In this document: positions 32,701 through 47,700 of the stretch, in pieces | Numbering within the stretch: the stretch's first letter is position 1 | Layout of the letters: every line of letters begins with the position of its first letter | Assembly: GCA_026413225.1 (NCBI GenBank) | Contig: CM048576.1 | Span: 1,620,501 to 1,684,500 of the forward strand | Source: Otis tarda | Taxonomy: Eukaryota > Chordata > Aves > Otidiformes > Otididae | Direction: 5' to 3' | Length of the DNA stretch: 64,000 bases | Notes under the pieces: model-generated | Databases searched by the model: none | What the model was told of the DNA's origin: nothing | The model's input: the letters and a program-made list of their open reading frames with translations, nothing else | Program-made: the position numbers and the translations under genes

Positions 32701-35700
32701 TCAGGGCTGTTCTTGCACACTACTGTAAGAATATTGGAGTTGCCGTGTCCTCTTTGAAATTAAAAACCCAACATCCTGCCTATATCAATGTGTAGAAGCA
32801 TGCGGATGTCTTGTGAGTTTGCAGAAAGAGAAAGCTAGCAGTTATCTATCCTGCCCTCAAGTATTATGTGGATTTGAGATAGCTATTGAATTTCATCCGG
32901 TAGAGACTTATCAAATCAGCAATTGACAAAGTGATTTCTGTATGGAAAAAAAGAAGAAAAAAAAACCTGTGAAACATTTTAGGTTTATAGATGAAAAGTG
33001 CCACATAAATATATTTAACTTTTTATGGAGCACTATCTAGTTTTAGTTTAATTTCTACACACATAGGTCCACTTGAGTAAGTTGAACTAATCTGCTGTGA
33101 TAATAGGCACGTTATAAGTTAGTGATCAGATGTGGATCACTTCTTGGTGGCAGGGTAATTTTTGGGTGAGTTGGGAGTACACAACCCCGAGGCCGGTTTG
33201 ATAAGCCTTTTTCACTTTGTCTAGACTCTGTTTACAGATCCGTCCCAAGTGGCTTACGTCCAACAGGATGCCACCACGCAGCAGGTGAGTTCTTCTCCTT
33301 GGGCCTGAAACTGTTGCGGAAGGTAAAGGGCCGTGGTTGTGGTGGCAGAGCGTAGTAAGCTATCTCTGAATTTGTCAAATCGCAGTCTTCTCATGGGTCA
33401 AGGGCAAAAAGTTTATGATAACAAGCCGCTATTGCCTTGGCTAGCTTCTGCATGAATAGCAAGAAAGGTTAAGAGACTTTGAGTATATTCTTTTTAATTT
33501 ATGTTCAACAAAAATATTAATGTCCTGGATATAATGAAAAAAAAATCTTTCGACAGTGTCCCTTAAGTTAGCAAGCAGATGTGGCTGACTTTATTTTGAT
33601 GTGTCATCCTGGAAGGGCTGATTTTGCAATTGTCCTTCTACAGGTTCTGACCTAAGCACCTTTAAGTCCATAAAAGGATCTCAAGGGATAGAAATTTTGG
33701 ATAAAACTCCAGGTTTACTGGAAACTTTGCAGGAACTTACTTGTAAAACCTGAAGAAGTTCAGTTACTGGCTCTCCTACCTTACCAAGGCATCCCAGGTC
33801 TGACATGCTGGCCGGTGTGAAGTGGGCTAGGAACAGAATAAAACTGGAGCTCAAATTTATAAAGTTTTGATGGATCTTTGAGGATTGTGTTGTGGTAATT
33901 GGCTGTAGGTGCTTTCAGATCTAGATCTCTAGATTCTGAACGGTTAGTCCCTTGTTATGGCAGCTCCTGCCTTTGCAGGTGTTTTTACATCCACATTTCA
34001 CGTGGGACACCCCTAAACTGACAACAAATGCTGAAATAATAATTAAAGTGCCTCTTGTCTTTCAAAAGAAATTGTATTTTAAGAAGAAATTGAAAGGTTT
34101 TTTAAAATAATGCCTATATTCCTTGCAAGATCGGAGATGGAAATGAAAGTAAGGGTATGTTTGAAGTGCGATTAGTAGTAGGAAATGCTAATATGAGGTA
34201 CAAATAGACACAAGCTTGTGTGAACCTCACTGCTGGCAGACCTGGAGGTGTGCCGTTGAATAACGACGCCTTTTCTGGTGCCACTTGGCATCAGAAATGT
34301 CAATACCAGACAGCTTGGTTCAGCTGTCGCTGTGGCGGTTTCCTCCTCGCTGTCACGTGGTTTCCTGACTACTTTTTGCTGTAGATTTTAAGCAGTTTCC
34401 TAAATTACTCTTAGTGCCTCTTTAAACAAAACTACATTTGCAGTTTTAAGACTGTCTATCTCCTTATATTATGGATTTTCTTGCCTGCTCCTTCACTGTT
34501 GGCACAGCTCACCGTTCTCAGTTTTATCTGATGTTATTTGTAAGACAGAGGATTTAATTTTAGCGGAAAAGCTGTTTAACAGTCAGAGGCACAAACTAGA
34601 AGCCACGTGATGTCAGCTGTAGAGAAGGATGAAAAATCCTGCAGGATAACGGTGCAAATGCCTGTACAGATAAGCAGGAAACAAAAGAGAGGAAAGGTTA
34701 TTTCAGGGATCTTAATTCTGCTTTGTTTGATCACTGAGTGGATGGGAGCAGTGTGATAATATGCATTCATTTTTCTTGTTACTACACACACAAAAAAAAA
34801 AAGAGTATGAGAACAACCGAAAATGTATAGTGTGACCAAATAATGTAAAGAAAATTGTTGGAATCCCTTCATTTGAGTGCTTGATCTTCCAACGAGGTCA
34901 ATACGCCATCGTGCTTTTGTAACGGATCTTGGTTGGCTTGTGAAAAGGAAAGATGAGCAAAAAGAGGAGATGCCTCTTTCTCCTTCTTTACCTTTTCCCT
35001 TTAAAAAAAAAAAAAAACCAAAACAAACCCAGTGAATTTGGAGATAGAAGAGAAAAAGACCACATATCACTGATTTTACCAAGAGCTAAAGAGCTCCTCA
35101 CATCTTTTTCTAGTGCAGTTTGAATCTCAGCTGGACAGAATCTTAATTTAAAGCCAGAAGTGGGAGATAAGAAATTCAAAAGCTACGAAATCTGGACGGA
35201 GTCTTGAAGCCTTTCCCTTTTCCCTGGATCCGCAGGTTTTGTCCAAGTCCATCACTAAAAAAAAAAAATATATGCTGCAGTTTTTGACCTAACGTGGGAC
35301 TCCAGGGAGCTTTGCATGCAGGGCACTGCCCGGATGTAAGCGACTGATGGAAATGACGCAGTGCTAAAATGAGTGCCTATAATTTTAGGTAACTGTGCTC
35401 TTGCCTGCTGCTGCTCAGAGCATGAACCCCACCAACCTCTCCGTGCTCGGCAGCGTTGCCGAATCCCCCCAGCAAATGGCTCTGGAGCAGGGTCCACGAG
35501 CAGATAGAGTAAGTTGCCAGGCACCCTTTCTCTTTTCAATGTACGAGTACACCGATTTCATTGCTCCGTTGTCTCGGGTGGTGAAATGGGTCCGAGCGAT
35601 ACGGGAGGAGGTGCGAAAAAGCCGTAGCGCAGATTTGTACTGTCCTTCATAGTCTCGCTGTGGAATGTGTGGGGTTTTTTTAGGAGAGATCATGTGTTTA

Positions 35701-38700
35701 ATATACGGAGACACCTGTCTTGAGCAACCCCCTTAAAATACTCTTCTCGGCTTTGCAAAGCAAAGTTAACAGAGGGTGTCGTGTTATCTCATCCCTTATT
35801 GATGTGTGTGCTCTGGGGTTTGGGTTTGCTTGATTGTACGAGAGAAAAGATAACGTGCTGAAGTGCAGGATTCTCTCACTTGTACAGGAGAAGTTAAAAT
35901 ACAGCCTTAGGCTCTAGATAATTTCCACAGAGCCTGGACTTTGTTTCAGACCTTCTCTTGAGGGTCCAGAACTTCTCTGATACGATTTTCATCTCTCGAG
36001 CAGTCAGTCCTTGATAGTATAGAGCTAAGTAGTGACACAGAGCTGTCCTGGGTGAGGCCGTCAGCAGCAACGATGCGAAACATCCCTCAGCAATTGTTTA
36101 TCACGTTGCTTTGCTCTCCCCTCTCCTTCTTTCCGTTACCAAAGGAAGCAGAAAGGGTAGACTAGCAGGAACCTTCATCGCTCCTCTTCGTAAGAGTGTT
36201 TTTCATGAATCAGTTTTGATTGTTTGTGGATTCTCTCCTCAGGCATCGTTACCGGTGCATAACCAAGTGTTACCTCCTATGGAGGCGGTGGATGGTTCTG
36301 ACCCTTTAGCACCTCTGCAGAATCCAATGGGAAGGATGGAAACAAAAGAGGAAGATGATGAGGATGAAGATGAGGATGAAGATGGGGAAGACACTGACAT
36401 GGATGAATGGGATCCAGATCCACCTCGACCCTTTGATCCCAATGATTTGTGTAAGCATATGAAGCAGTATGTAGCATATTGGCTGCCCTACCCTTTTTTT
36501 TTTTCCCTTCCCCTCCATCAGCCCTCTAGTAAACGGAGTTGAAAACCATCCAGATTTTAGCAATAATAGGTAAAGCCCTTTATACCCAGAAATGTGGACT
36601 CGTATTGGGCTGCCTTACTGAAAAGACAAGGGTCTGTGACATCTCTGAGCTGTTTTGTTCTCCATTTTGCAGGAGGCTGCCCTCTCTAATGTTTTAAAAT
36701 GTAGACAGACTCTGGGAATAGATGTTCCCACAGCTGAGCCCAAGATGTTTAGAGAGAGATAAGGCTCTCTCTTCCGAGCTGGTGCGTGAGTGTCTGCCTG
36801 ACAGGCGTGTCCTCTCTGACTCTGTGTTGTAGGGTGTGAAGAGTGTAACAACGCGCATCCCTCCGTGTGTCCCAAACACGGACCTTTGCATCCAATCCCC
36901 AACCGGCCTGTGCTGACCAGGGCGAGAGCCAGCCTGCCCTTGGTGCTGTATATAGACAGGTTTTTGGGAGGTGTGTTCTCCAAAAGGCGTATCCCAAAAC
37001 GCACGCAGTTTGGACCTGTGGAAGGACCCCTGGTTAGACAAACTGAACTCAAAGACTGCTATATCCATCTGAAGGTAAGGGGGGGGTGTGTGTGAGAGAG
37101 GAAGAGGGATCAATTTGTGCTTAAGCTTTTGATTTTCATGAGTTTGTCGCCCTGCCTTGATCAGTTACTTCACTGGAGACGTTCTTTAGTTACTTCCATC
37201 TCTGAACGTAACTCTGAAATACCCAGATTGCTTTGGCCTGAAATCTACTCCGTTGTTCAGGAAGAGACAATAATGGTGGGGAATATTCTGGCGTTCTGGT
37301 GTTACGATATATAGGATGCATAGTGTGGAATGCTGTGAATCACTCTCGTGTGGGCTGAAGCAGCATCTGGACACAAAAATAGCAGCCCCATCTGAGGATG
37401 TTTTGCATCCATTTTTTTGTGTCATGCTGTAACTTCCGTTAAAAATACATTCTTCCCCTTTCCCTCCTCTCCCCCACAAGGTATAGGGGAGAGGAGAGAT
37501 TTTTCTCCCCTGCCTCGTGCCAAGTTATTGGCATGCAGTGTAATGGGTTTGACACACTTCAATCCATTTATTTACTGGTTTGGATGTAGGAATTGGTTCT
37601 TTATTTGCTGGAGATTAGGGCCGCGGTCTTAGGAGCGCCAGTCTCCGATGGTCAGTATCTGGCAAGGAAGCTGTGACCACAGGGCAGATTCAGTGACCCA
37701 ACAGAAGTTCAGCTAAAGTGCGACTTCAGCTTGAGGCAGTGTCACAAGTTAGGAAGTGAAAGGAGAAGTGGGTCTGCCAGTTAGAGACATCTGATGTCAC
37801 GCGGGCTACTAAAGCTACAGCTTCTCGTGCCTCATTTATCTCCACGTCTTCAATACTGTGCCTGAGCTTCTTGCCCTTGAAAGCCATGGAAGGGCCCATT
37901 GTGTCTCCCTCATTAAACCTCAACCTGTTTTAAAGTATTTTTTCAAAGTGCTGCCTGTTTCTGGGTCCCTGTTAGCAAAGAGGAGAAAAATTAGCTATGC
38001 CTTCGTTGCTTTCCTGATGTAAAAGTTGCATGGTCACAGTAGCTTTTTTAGAAACTCAAATTCTTTTGAACCTGCTGCCAGGCAGTTCCAGTCACATGTA
38101 ATTGGATTTTGCTACAGGTGTCTCTTGATAAGGGTGACAGAAAAGACAGAGATTTGCAAGAGGATCTGTGGTTTGAACTTTCTAGCGAGGCTCTTTGTAA
38201 CTGGATGATGTTTGTGCGTCCAGCTCAAAACCATTTGGAGCAGAACCTGGTAGCGTACCAGTACGGCCACCATATTTACTACACAACCATTAAAAACGTG
38301 GAGCCCAAGCAGGAACTCAAGGTATGGCATCGCTTGCGTTTCGTGACTCATTTTTTTTCATTTGATGAAATCAAATCTTAGAGCTGCTACCTAATAAGTG
38401 CATCTCCAGGTGCCAGAAATCATTGCTGTCAATAGTTTTAGGGCTTTTTTTTTTTTCTTTGAGCACACGATGGCCTGCATCAAATGTCACTGAAGCCAGT
38501 AAGTAGTTAGCCACCAACTTAGGGATTTTAAATTGGCTCAGATATCAAATAAGGAAGTTTAAAATAAGAGTATATAAGTGATTTGTCTGTCGCTGTCGTG
38601 CTTTATACTGCGTACATTTTGCCGATGCAATCTGATTTTGATTTTTATTGCAGCAGTCTTGTTCTTTTTAGTTCTGGATGCCCTTTCCAGTTAGTCCTGT

Positions 38701-41700
38701 GTGCCCTTGACTTGTTTTCTGATGCCTTAAGTGAATATGGTCTCTCACTTTACCTGGCTTTCCTGGAACTTTTGAAACTTTGCATGTGGAAAATGATAAA
38801 AGGCTGTTGTGACCTCCCTGTGAGTTACTTTTTGTTCCCTCTAAAAATGTATTGATTACTAAGAGCTCAAAGCAGCACGGCTGGCTGAGATGGCCTTCAT
38901 TTTCAACATCTTTTGGGAAACTGGGGCTAACCAAAAAACTTTTCTATCGGGAAGTTTTGTTCTTCAAATCTTTTCTTGCATGTAAATTTCAAACATCATT
39001 TTCTCAACAGTTTTTAAATCCATTTGAAGTCAGATTTTAATTAAATCTGTACAGACCTGTCTGTAGAAGCACCATTTTTCTTGCTTCACGTGTTAGTAGT
39101 GTCTTTTGGGGTAAAAAAAATTGGTTTGATAATTGAAAGTGAATTACCTGGGCTCTGTGATGGGTTTTCCTCCCCAAGTGGATGTAGGGCATCCCTATAA
39201 ATTTTGTCCAAAGATTGATCCTCCTAGTCCAATCGGTCCAAGTTGAGAACTTCAGTCCTGCATGGCAGGTGAGTAGTCTAGGCGCTCCAGGCTTTCTTCT
39301 TTGTCCAGCTAGCGAGTGAAGTATACACACACCTGCTAGTGAGTCCTTGAAGGAGTTAGAAACGCCGCTCGCCACTGCTAGGAAAACGCCTGCAGGCCAC
39401 TACAAGTTTAAACTTTTTTTTTTTCATGCTGAAAATCCGTTCATGCCTTCTTTAAGAAATCTCTTCTGAAATGCAACCTTTTTCATCTAACAGTAAGATA
39501 AAAAATGAGAAATAATGCAAGAATTCTCAGTGAAATGTGAGCATCTGATATTGGGCTGTAATAAACTCTGTCTTTCTGCCTCCTGTGGTTCTTCTTGATG
39601 ATGATTTCCTAAATTCTCTTTATAAAGAAAGTGGGTTCAGCACGCTGCAGCCTGGCAGTTCTTTGTTTTGGGAAGCAGGACCATATTGCTCCAATCCATC
39701 AGAAGTTCTGAAATAAAAATTTTGAGTTAGTCTCTGTGGACAGTGCTGCTTATTGTCTATGTGAAGAGAGCAGGAAAGAAATGGGGAAATCACCAGAATT
39801 AAGAACTTCTCCGTTCCTCTTGGCACAACACGTAACAGAACTCTGCTGACATCCATCCTTTACGATCGTACAGTCGGGTCTAAAGAGATTAATCTCATTT
39901 CCTTTAGAGCGACTGGTAGCCATGTGTGAGATTAATATTCATATTAGGCAGCTGTGCCTTAAAATTCAATGGATATGCTTTCTGAGCAAAGCTCTCTTAT
40001 TCCTCAGTGGGGGCATATTGATGTCAACAGGCTTGATCATTGAGGATGAAAGGAGCAATAAGTTAGTGGTTAAGGAGAGTGAAGTAAATATATTGCTTAA
40101 AAACCATTTTCAAATGAATTCCCCTTAGTTCTCGTTCCATTTAAGTGTTCTCTTATCTTGTGTTCCTGCTGCAGGTGTGGTACGCTGCCTCGTACGCCGA
40201 GTTTGTGAACCAGAAGATCCATGACATATCTGAGGAGGAACGGAAGGGTAACTTGGGCTCTTCTACTCTCAGTTTTCTCAGTGTGGTGGTGGCTCGGTGT
40301 TGTGCTAAGTCACAAGTACACGGCTCCCAGAATTTCTGCTAGGTTAAGGGAAGTCAAACCAAATCTAGATTGTATTATTGGGACTTAGTTCTGCTAAGTC
40401 TTCTCATGCAGATATAAAAATAAATTAAAATTCTGCCTCAGTTTCTGGGAAGCCTTGGGTTGCTGCTGGGAAGAAGTATGTTTCTGTACTCGATGTCTAA
40501 CGTTGAGTGTGTGTCATAAACCGATGTGCTACTGCTTTAGATTGAGAAACTTCTCTCCTAATATATGCCAGAAACACAATCCTGTAGGTGCTCTGCCATA
40601 CCAGGGCATATTTCAAAATCTCCCTGAGTTTAAAGCAGTGTATAGAGCCCCTGTGAACTGTTCTCAGCCACCTTTTTGTCTTTCTGCGACGAGCTGTAGT
40701 CGTGCCACAGTGCAGAGGGGGTAAAAGCAAAGCTAAATGGAGCCGTGCTGGGTATTCTGCAGTCTGTCTAACCTTCAGGGGAGAAATATGGCCCACAGAG
40801 GACAGAAAGGCTTGGGGGGGGAAAAATGAGGCGTTTAATTAGCGGTGACTGAAATGCTGCTGTTGACATTTCCAATTGAACTTAGTTCTCAGAGAGCAAG
40901 AGAAGAACTGGCCCTGTTACGAGTGCAGTCGTCGTTTCATGAGCTCGGAGCAACTCCAGCAGCACCTCAACTCCCATGACGAGAAGCTGGACTTCTTCAG
41001 CAGGTACTGAAAGCTTTAGCTTTGTCTGTGTATCGCTATGTTGCTTCCCCAAACTGCCAGAGGGGGTCTTTGCCCTACAGATCTTGCTGACCAACTTGGG
41101 TATCTGTGAGAGATACCAGGTGGTACGAATATGGCACCAGGAAGCTGATCGGTGTAAGAGACTTTGTACAAGAAGTAGCTTGAGGGAAATAAATACCCTG
41201 TTGAAACTGGTTTGCTTTTGTTATTGTTTTTGGTTTTGTTTGTTTTTTGGGGTTTTTTTTTTGCCAATAACTTAAATTGCAGTATTTCAGTACCACAACA
41301 TGGAAATAGCGATGTTTTAGATGTGTGCAGATGCAGAGCTTGGAGAACAAGACTGCTAATGCTTTGGCTTCTTGTTGGGCTGGCAGGAGAGTTTATTTAT
41401 CCTTACCTATTAAAAGCTGAATCTACAACCATCCATCAGAGAGCAGAATGCATTAGTGTCATCTTTTTCCTGAAACCTACCAAGTGGCAGCATTTTTTTT
41501 TTTCTTCATTTTTTGACACAGAAAGTTGTTCCCTTTGGTTTACTGCCCAGCATCAATGGCGAAGTGCCTTGTTGGGGAGGGATGTTACGGCTTTCGGTTT
41601 TAAATTCTGTTTCCTTGTGCACTTTTTCCATCTAGCTGAAAATGCTTTCCAGCACACCGTACGCTGGGGTGTTGGAAGTGAAAGTTGCCATGGCAGAGGA

Positions 41701-44700
41701 CTTGCTGAAGCCAGTAGTCCTCTCGGTCCCATGATTACTGAAATAAATTTTAATACGTTGTGGACTTTGATTTCTCATAGAGCACAAAATAAATAGATAG
41801 CAGCCAGTATCCCTTTTTTTTTTTTTTTTTTTTTGCTGCCAGCAAAAAAGGTTTTATTATTTACTGCAGGCTGCTCTTACTGAGTTGAATGGGTGAATAG
41901 TGATGCGGAGAAGGAATGCATAAAATTAGTGGAGATTTCAAATCCATCTTTTTTTTTGTTTCTAACCTGGAGCACTGTGTATTCTGCAGAGCCAGAGGCC
42001 GAGGTCGTGGGCGAGGAAAGAGGAGGTTTGGACCAGGCAGACGCCCAGGGCGCCCTCCCAAATTCATGCGTGTGGAAGTAACCAGTGAAAACGGGGAAAA
42101 GTGTGAAGAAGGGACGCAGGTATATTTCTGGGGACGGAGAGGAGGAAAAAAAAATTATGTGGGCTGTAAACTCTTGACTAAAAGAATTTGGGGCGTCAGT
42201 GCAAATTGAGAGTGTGCTTTGGGCTTACACCCAAGTAATGCTTGGTTTTCTAGCTGTGGTTCTTTGCTAGGGGAGCACGCTACTTGTCTTCTATAAAAAC
42301 TGTAAAATCACTTGCATTTCTGCAGCAACTTTCATCCCAAAGCACTTAGCAGTGAGATAGGTTATTGCGGCAGTTTAGCAGCATCACAGAAGTAATTTAG
42401 ACAGTAAAACTGTAATGGGAATTTAGGTTCCTATTTGTCCTTTCTGCAACGTGAGGTCAGAGCCTGCTCTTCTCACTGTTGCTGGTAGAATTAAATCAGT
42501 TTGAGCTTGGATTCTTTATGATGTTTTAATATTAACAAAAGGGCCTCCCATAGGCACGCTTATTGCAAAATGTTCTTTTGTTGGTTATATTCTGTAGAGA
42601 CAGACATATATATGTGGCTGCTGGTTATATTCTGTAGGGACCTAATGTGATGCATTTAAGTAAAACGCTGAATACTCTCTGCTGCCCATGCTTAGGTTAC
42701 CACCAAGTCCTTTCACGAACGGTGTCAGAAGGGATCAGCGGCTCTGTTTTATGACTTAGCCGAAAGCTGATATCTGGAGTGGTAATTTTCCTCTGGCATC
42801 TCGCTGGGTCACGGTTCAGTGCTGACTCAGAGGGAGGAATGTATACGTCGCCTGTGAATGCCTGCCGCTCTTTCTGAGCATGCAGAATTGCCTGAAATGT
42901 TGCTTTAAGTGCAGACAGCTGTGAGATCACCCTCTTTGCAAGCTGACATGACACAAGCCAGCTCCATTTAGACAAGTAAGCATAATGCTGTTCCCAAACT
43001 CTGAACTCCGGAGAGATGGGGCTTACTGGGCACAGTCCTGTGCTAACGTGTCTGAATGGCCTCTGGACTGGAAGTGGCTCTCATCCTACCAGTTTGGAGT
43101 ACGGCCCAGAGCTAGCTCACGTGTATCTATACAGTCGAGCAGCGCCATGATTATGTCCCGAGCCTTTGGAGGTCTGCCCGCCTCGCTAATGACGAGACAG
43201 GATTTCATCTGCCTGAGAACTTGAGACTCGGGATGCTGTGAGCACAGTTTAGCGTTGGCAAGCGTGGAAACTTGCCACCTAGACCAGGACTGGACATTTG
43301 GCTGGTATAATGCTCCCCTAAGTGTCTCTGTCTGGTAAGCATTCATGGTTTACAGCAGCTGCACTTCTGGCACCTCTGTTTTTCTTCTCCCACACCTGCT
43401 TTTGTGCTTTGACAGTACCAGCCTTGAGCTGACATACTTCTGGCGCTCTGCTTTTAAGTTTCCTCAGTTGCATTAAGCGATGTCAAGTAAGGATCTATGT
43501 TTTTTTTCTCATAACACAAGAGGATTTCGTCCTAGAGCAGTTACTGGAATTTCCATGGAAAAAATGTAGATTTTTTTTTTGTTGTGTGCTTCCTGCTCCC
43601 AATGCCCTCACTTTAATTTTATCCTAATGCAAAAAAAGGAGGAAAACAGCTTTATGTGGTAAATAGAAGTGATGTATGCAGCTGGGTAGGTGAGAGTACA
43701 CAGAGCTTGGAAACTGGATAGCAAAACACACAGCACACAGTATAACGATCTCGTATGTCACTCTCCAGTTGGGCACTCCAGCTAGTTTGTTAGAAAGGAG
43801 TAACACTGCGTAACAACACATGATGATATTTCAAAGCGACGGCACGTTGGCTATTAACAGCTGTGTCATTTGGACTGTCAGTGTCTGATGATGGCCAAGA
43901 GAGTCGCCTACCTGTAGCGCTTCTTCCGTGCCACTTTAAGTTGTTGCTGTAGGTGGAGGTGATCTGCGGAGTGCATCAGTGGAACACAGTAGGCAAGTGT
44001 TAGCATAGACACATTTTGTTTACAGCTTGTGATTAAATATGTAGAAATCTTATTGTCTGCTGAGTATTATCGAAGCGTTTTTCAGTGGGTGGGGGGAATA
44101 ATCACTGGTTGTATGATTTGCGATTTCAGGACTTGCTGCATTTTTCCAGCAAGGGGCAGTTTGATGAGGCCGGACAAGCAGCACTGAACGGGCTGGAGCA
44201 GCAGGAACAGACTGCGGTGCCATCGGAGACGCAGTCGGCACTGGAGCAGCAGTCAGAAAACCGCCCACTGCAAATCCAACCGCAGCACGACGAGAGCACG
44301 GTGCCTACGCAGAGCACCATGACAGCAGATGACATGAGGCGAGCAAAGCGTATCAGGGTAAGCAAAGAGGACAGCGGCTCACGTCTTTCCCTCGCCCTCT
44401 CCATTTGCTGTAACCCAGAGAATGCCAGACCTGCCTGCCAGGACCAGCTGGTCTTTCTCCCGCTGTCGTATCCATTTTCAAATCCCGACTAAAGCATCTC
44501 ATTCTCAGACATTTTCTTTGAGAAGAAGACAAATCTCATGTAAAGAACTGGTATCTCATGAGGTGCTAGTGAGAACCGGTCACCAGTTGGAGCTGGTTCA
44601 ATTCCAGCACAATAATTCTTTCGTAGAAACAGGGTCCATCCAAGCTGGCAAGCAGGAGTGCTTCAAACAGCCGGCTGAATCATGGTGCTGTGGCACAGAA

Positions 44701-47700
44701 TGATGACTTACTTGTTCACAGCACCATCTGTCTCTCTCAGAACTCTTTTATTGCAAGTAGTTGCCAAAGAGGAACCACAGCCTCAGTTTAGATCCATTTA
44801 GTTGACAATGTTGATGAGATTTAGTGATAAAAATCCCTTCTTGGGGTAGAAAAACCTGCCTGTCATTGAGACTAAAACCTGTGCGAAGAGCTTTGTGTAC
44901 CGATAGCAAACGCTTTGAGCCTGAGCTTTGTGTCAACTGGGTGAGCTGTTTTGTTTGGTTTTTTGTTTTTTTTTTTTCTTTTTCACTGTGTGTGGGAGGG
45001 AAATGATTCAAGCAAATAATCCTTCAAGCCGTGTAAGTGTGAGATTGGTTTATTTAGTCGACAGTCTTTTTCTTTTTCTTCCATGTGTAAAATTTTGATT
45101 ACAGGAAGGAACAGCTGCAATTGGGGTAAGGCTTCATTTTTAGGGGATGAGAAAGGATGAGGAAAGAGTGGAGTAACTGTTCCATATAGGAAGAAGTTGA
45201 GCCGAATTTTGCTCTCAGTTTATAGCAATAAGTATGCGAGACCGGTGGTGGTGTTACCCCACAAACGCAGCAGTCTATCTTGAAGGAAGAATTTGGCTCA
45301 GGCGCATTAAGACTGCAGGGTTTTTGACTATGTAAAATGCTTGCATTTTCTGAATGACCAGTTTCTACCAGTAATTTGGTTTCCATATGTTAAAAGCTTG
45401 GGGGATTTTTACTGGTTGTATTGAAGGGCTGATAACAGAGTACAGAGACAGATGCTGAGTTTTTGACAGTAAAGAGCACGGGTATTTACTGCTTACGATA
45501 CGCCACAACTTCCTCAGTAGAAAGTTGAAGCCCCGAGTGTGACAGGAAGAGAAAGGGTTGCCTGTTTTCCCCAAACTTTTGAACCCAAGATGTGAACTTA
45601 AGATCTTAAACAGTAAGAGTGGGAAGAAAGGGACAGAAATTCCAAAATTACGTGTTTGTCTTGTGACTTAGCTTTTGTTCCCTGGAAATTAATCACAAAT
45701 GGATGACAAAGAAGAGGAGTGCAGTGGTGGTTTAGTCCTTGGTGACATGTTTGTATCTCCAAACCTCCCTAACTTCCCATACATTTGGCAGCTCGTCTTC
45801 AGCAGAGTCCCGGAGCTGTTTCAAGACAGGGGCACCGGCAGAATGGCAGATGGATGGTTGCGTAGCACCTTTCCGTATCGCGTCAGACTGTGAGCAATGA
45901 GAACTTGAGATACCAGTAAATCAGCAAGCGTTATGTTTGAAGCACTGAAAAATCACAGCAAGCTCTGTGAGCACTCATTCCATTCAACTATTCACAGCAA
46001 CTTCTTACCATAACACGCGCTTAACGTATTAAGCAAGCAAACATTTGGTTTTAAGATGTGTAGTATGTCATTTACTTCCAAAGAACAGGTAGAAAGTCTT
46101 GACTATTGATGATATGATCTGGAGACCTGTGTAGCTCTAGTTCTTCCTTATTACCCATGTAGGATTTAGTTTTCAAAAACTATGACTGTGAATTTGTGAA
46201 TTGCTTCAACTTTTGTGAGGTTTAAGGCAGTGATGCTTCTGAGAGTGCTTCGTTCTAGCTGGAGGCACTGATCTCTGCTGCCCCAGGCTTCGTGTCCTGT
46301 TCATTTTTCAGCGTCTGCTTCAGAGCTTGTGGAGCTTCCTTGGAGATCAGACCTTTACTAAGGACATGACTGCCATATTTTTGAAAAGAGATACACCTAC
46401 GCTTCGAGATACTCCTGTAACAAATTAGAGGAAGGTTTGGTCCGCAGCCAAAATGAATATTTGTTTTTAATTCAGTTCTAGGCAGTGTCTATAGGCTGAT
46501 CCCAGAAACATCAGCATTTCCAAATGGCTGTGCTTTTTTTTTTTTTTACCATGTACAAACCTGATCCTAAAATGTCCTTTGTGTAAGTGACTGCTTTACT
46601 CAGAGGAAGCAACTGGCAGGGACATGATTTGGAAAGCACGGTCACTTCCTTCATGCTGAAAGAAATGCAACCGGTGTTGTATAACAAAGAGTACAAACAG
46701 CAAGATGAGGTTAAAAGTCCCTTCTTCACTTTTTTCACTCTTCTAATCCTTGCCCTCTTGTCATTTTGCCCTAATTATTCCTTCCTGCTAAACGCATTTC
46801 GTCCTCGCTGTGGCTCTGCAGTACGCATTACATCATCATTAATCAACTCGGAGAAAACGTGAAAGGTCGCAAAACACCTTCACGATGATCTGTGGTTTTT
46901 ATCTCTGTCCTTCAACTCCCCATGGGCAGTTACTAACTACAGGGGTAAACCTTGGAGATCAGCTTAGTCCTTCCTGAGACAAAAACCTCCATGGAGTTTT
47001 GCTTAAGTAAATTCTAGCTAGAAGGGCTCGCCCTCGTAGTGACCCACAGAAGTCAAGGCTTCTGTTTTCAAGTCTGTTGCGTAACACAAGTATTTTTCTC
47101 TCCCTCAATGCTGCCTGCTCAGCTGGAGCTGCAGGTAGGTTGGGTTTGGTTTTTTGTTTCGTTGGGTTTTTGCTGTATCTAATCGAATGGTACGTAACAA
47201 CATCGCCTTCCGTGTTGTTTTGTCCAACTTGTTTAGTGTTTACCCATTGACCTTGCATCATAAATTGTCACATTTGTTCTTCTTCAAGCAGCCCAATGTC
47301 CAGAACTGTTACATGAATAACAATTCACATTCTTCTAGTCCTTTTCATAGTAATTAATTGCAAATTTAAGGTGAATATTATAGGAGTAAGGATCATTCAG
47401 GTTCACTAATTTAATCTCTGAACATCTGAAAAGAGAAGATTGATAAATGATCTTATTTTGGAAAAGAGTAAATATTTCTTAGACTTCTTACAGAGAAATG
47501 GCAGCTGTGCAGTTTACTTTCAGTACAGTATGGGCGACAGCGTGCTGTGGGATTTTCTGCATGCAGAGGACTTCCAGCTTTGCAATTCTCCAACGTAAAA
47601 GTTCTCATGCAATATTCAAATGCAGGCGCAGGGCACACTGGTGTTATTTCTACAGGCCAGCAGCACCTGTTTGAGCAGACCACAGAATCCATCAGAGTTC

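Noticed and set aside
34576-35082. 168-codon minus-strand ORF in PRDM10 intron 4
   Set aside because: Phe/Leu-rich product read from A-rich plus-strand sequence, with no domain or splice context.
36239-36477. Minus-strand Ser-rich and His-rich ORFs opposite PRDM10 exon
   Set aside because: They are shadows of the GATGAG-repeat acidic tract in the real exon.
41212-41796. 194-codon plus-strand ORF in PRDM10 intron 10
   Set aside because: The flanking PRDM10 exons join in frame without it, and the product is Phe/Leu-rich from T-runs. No domain seen.
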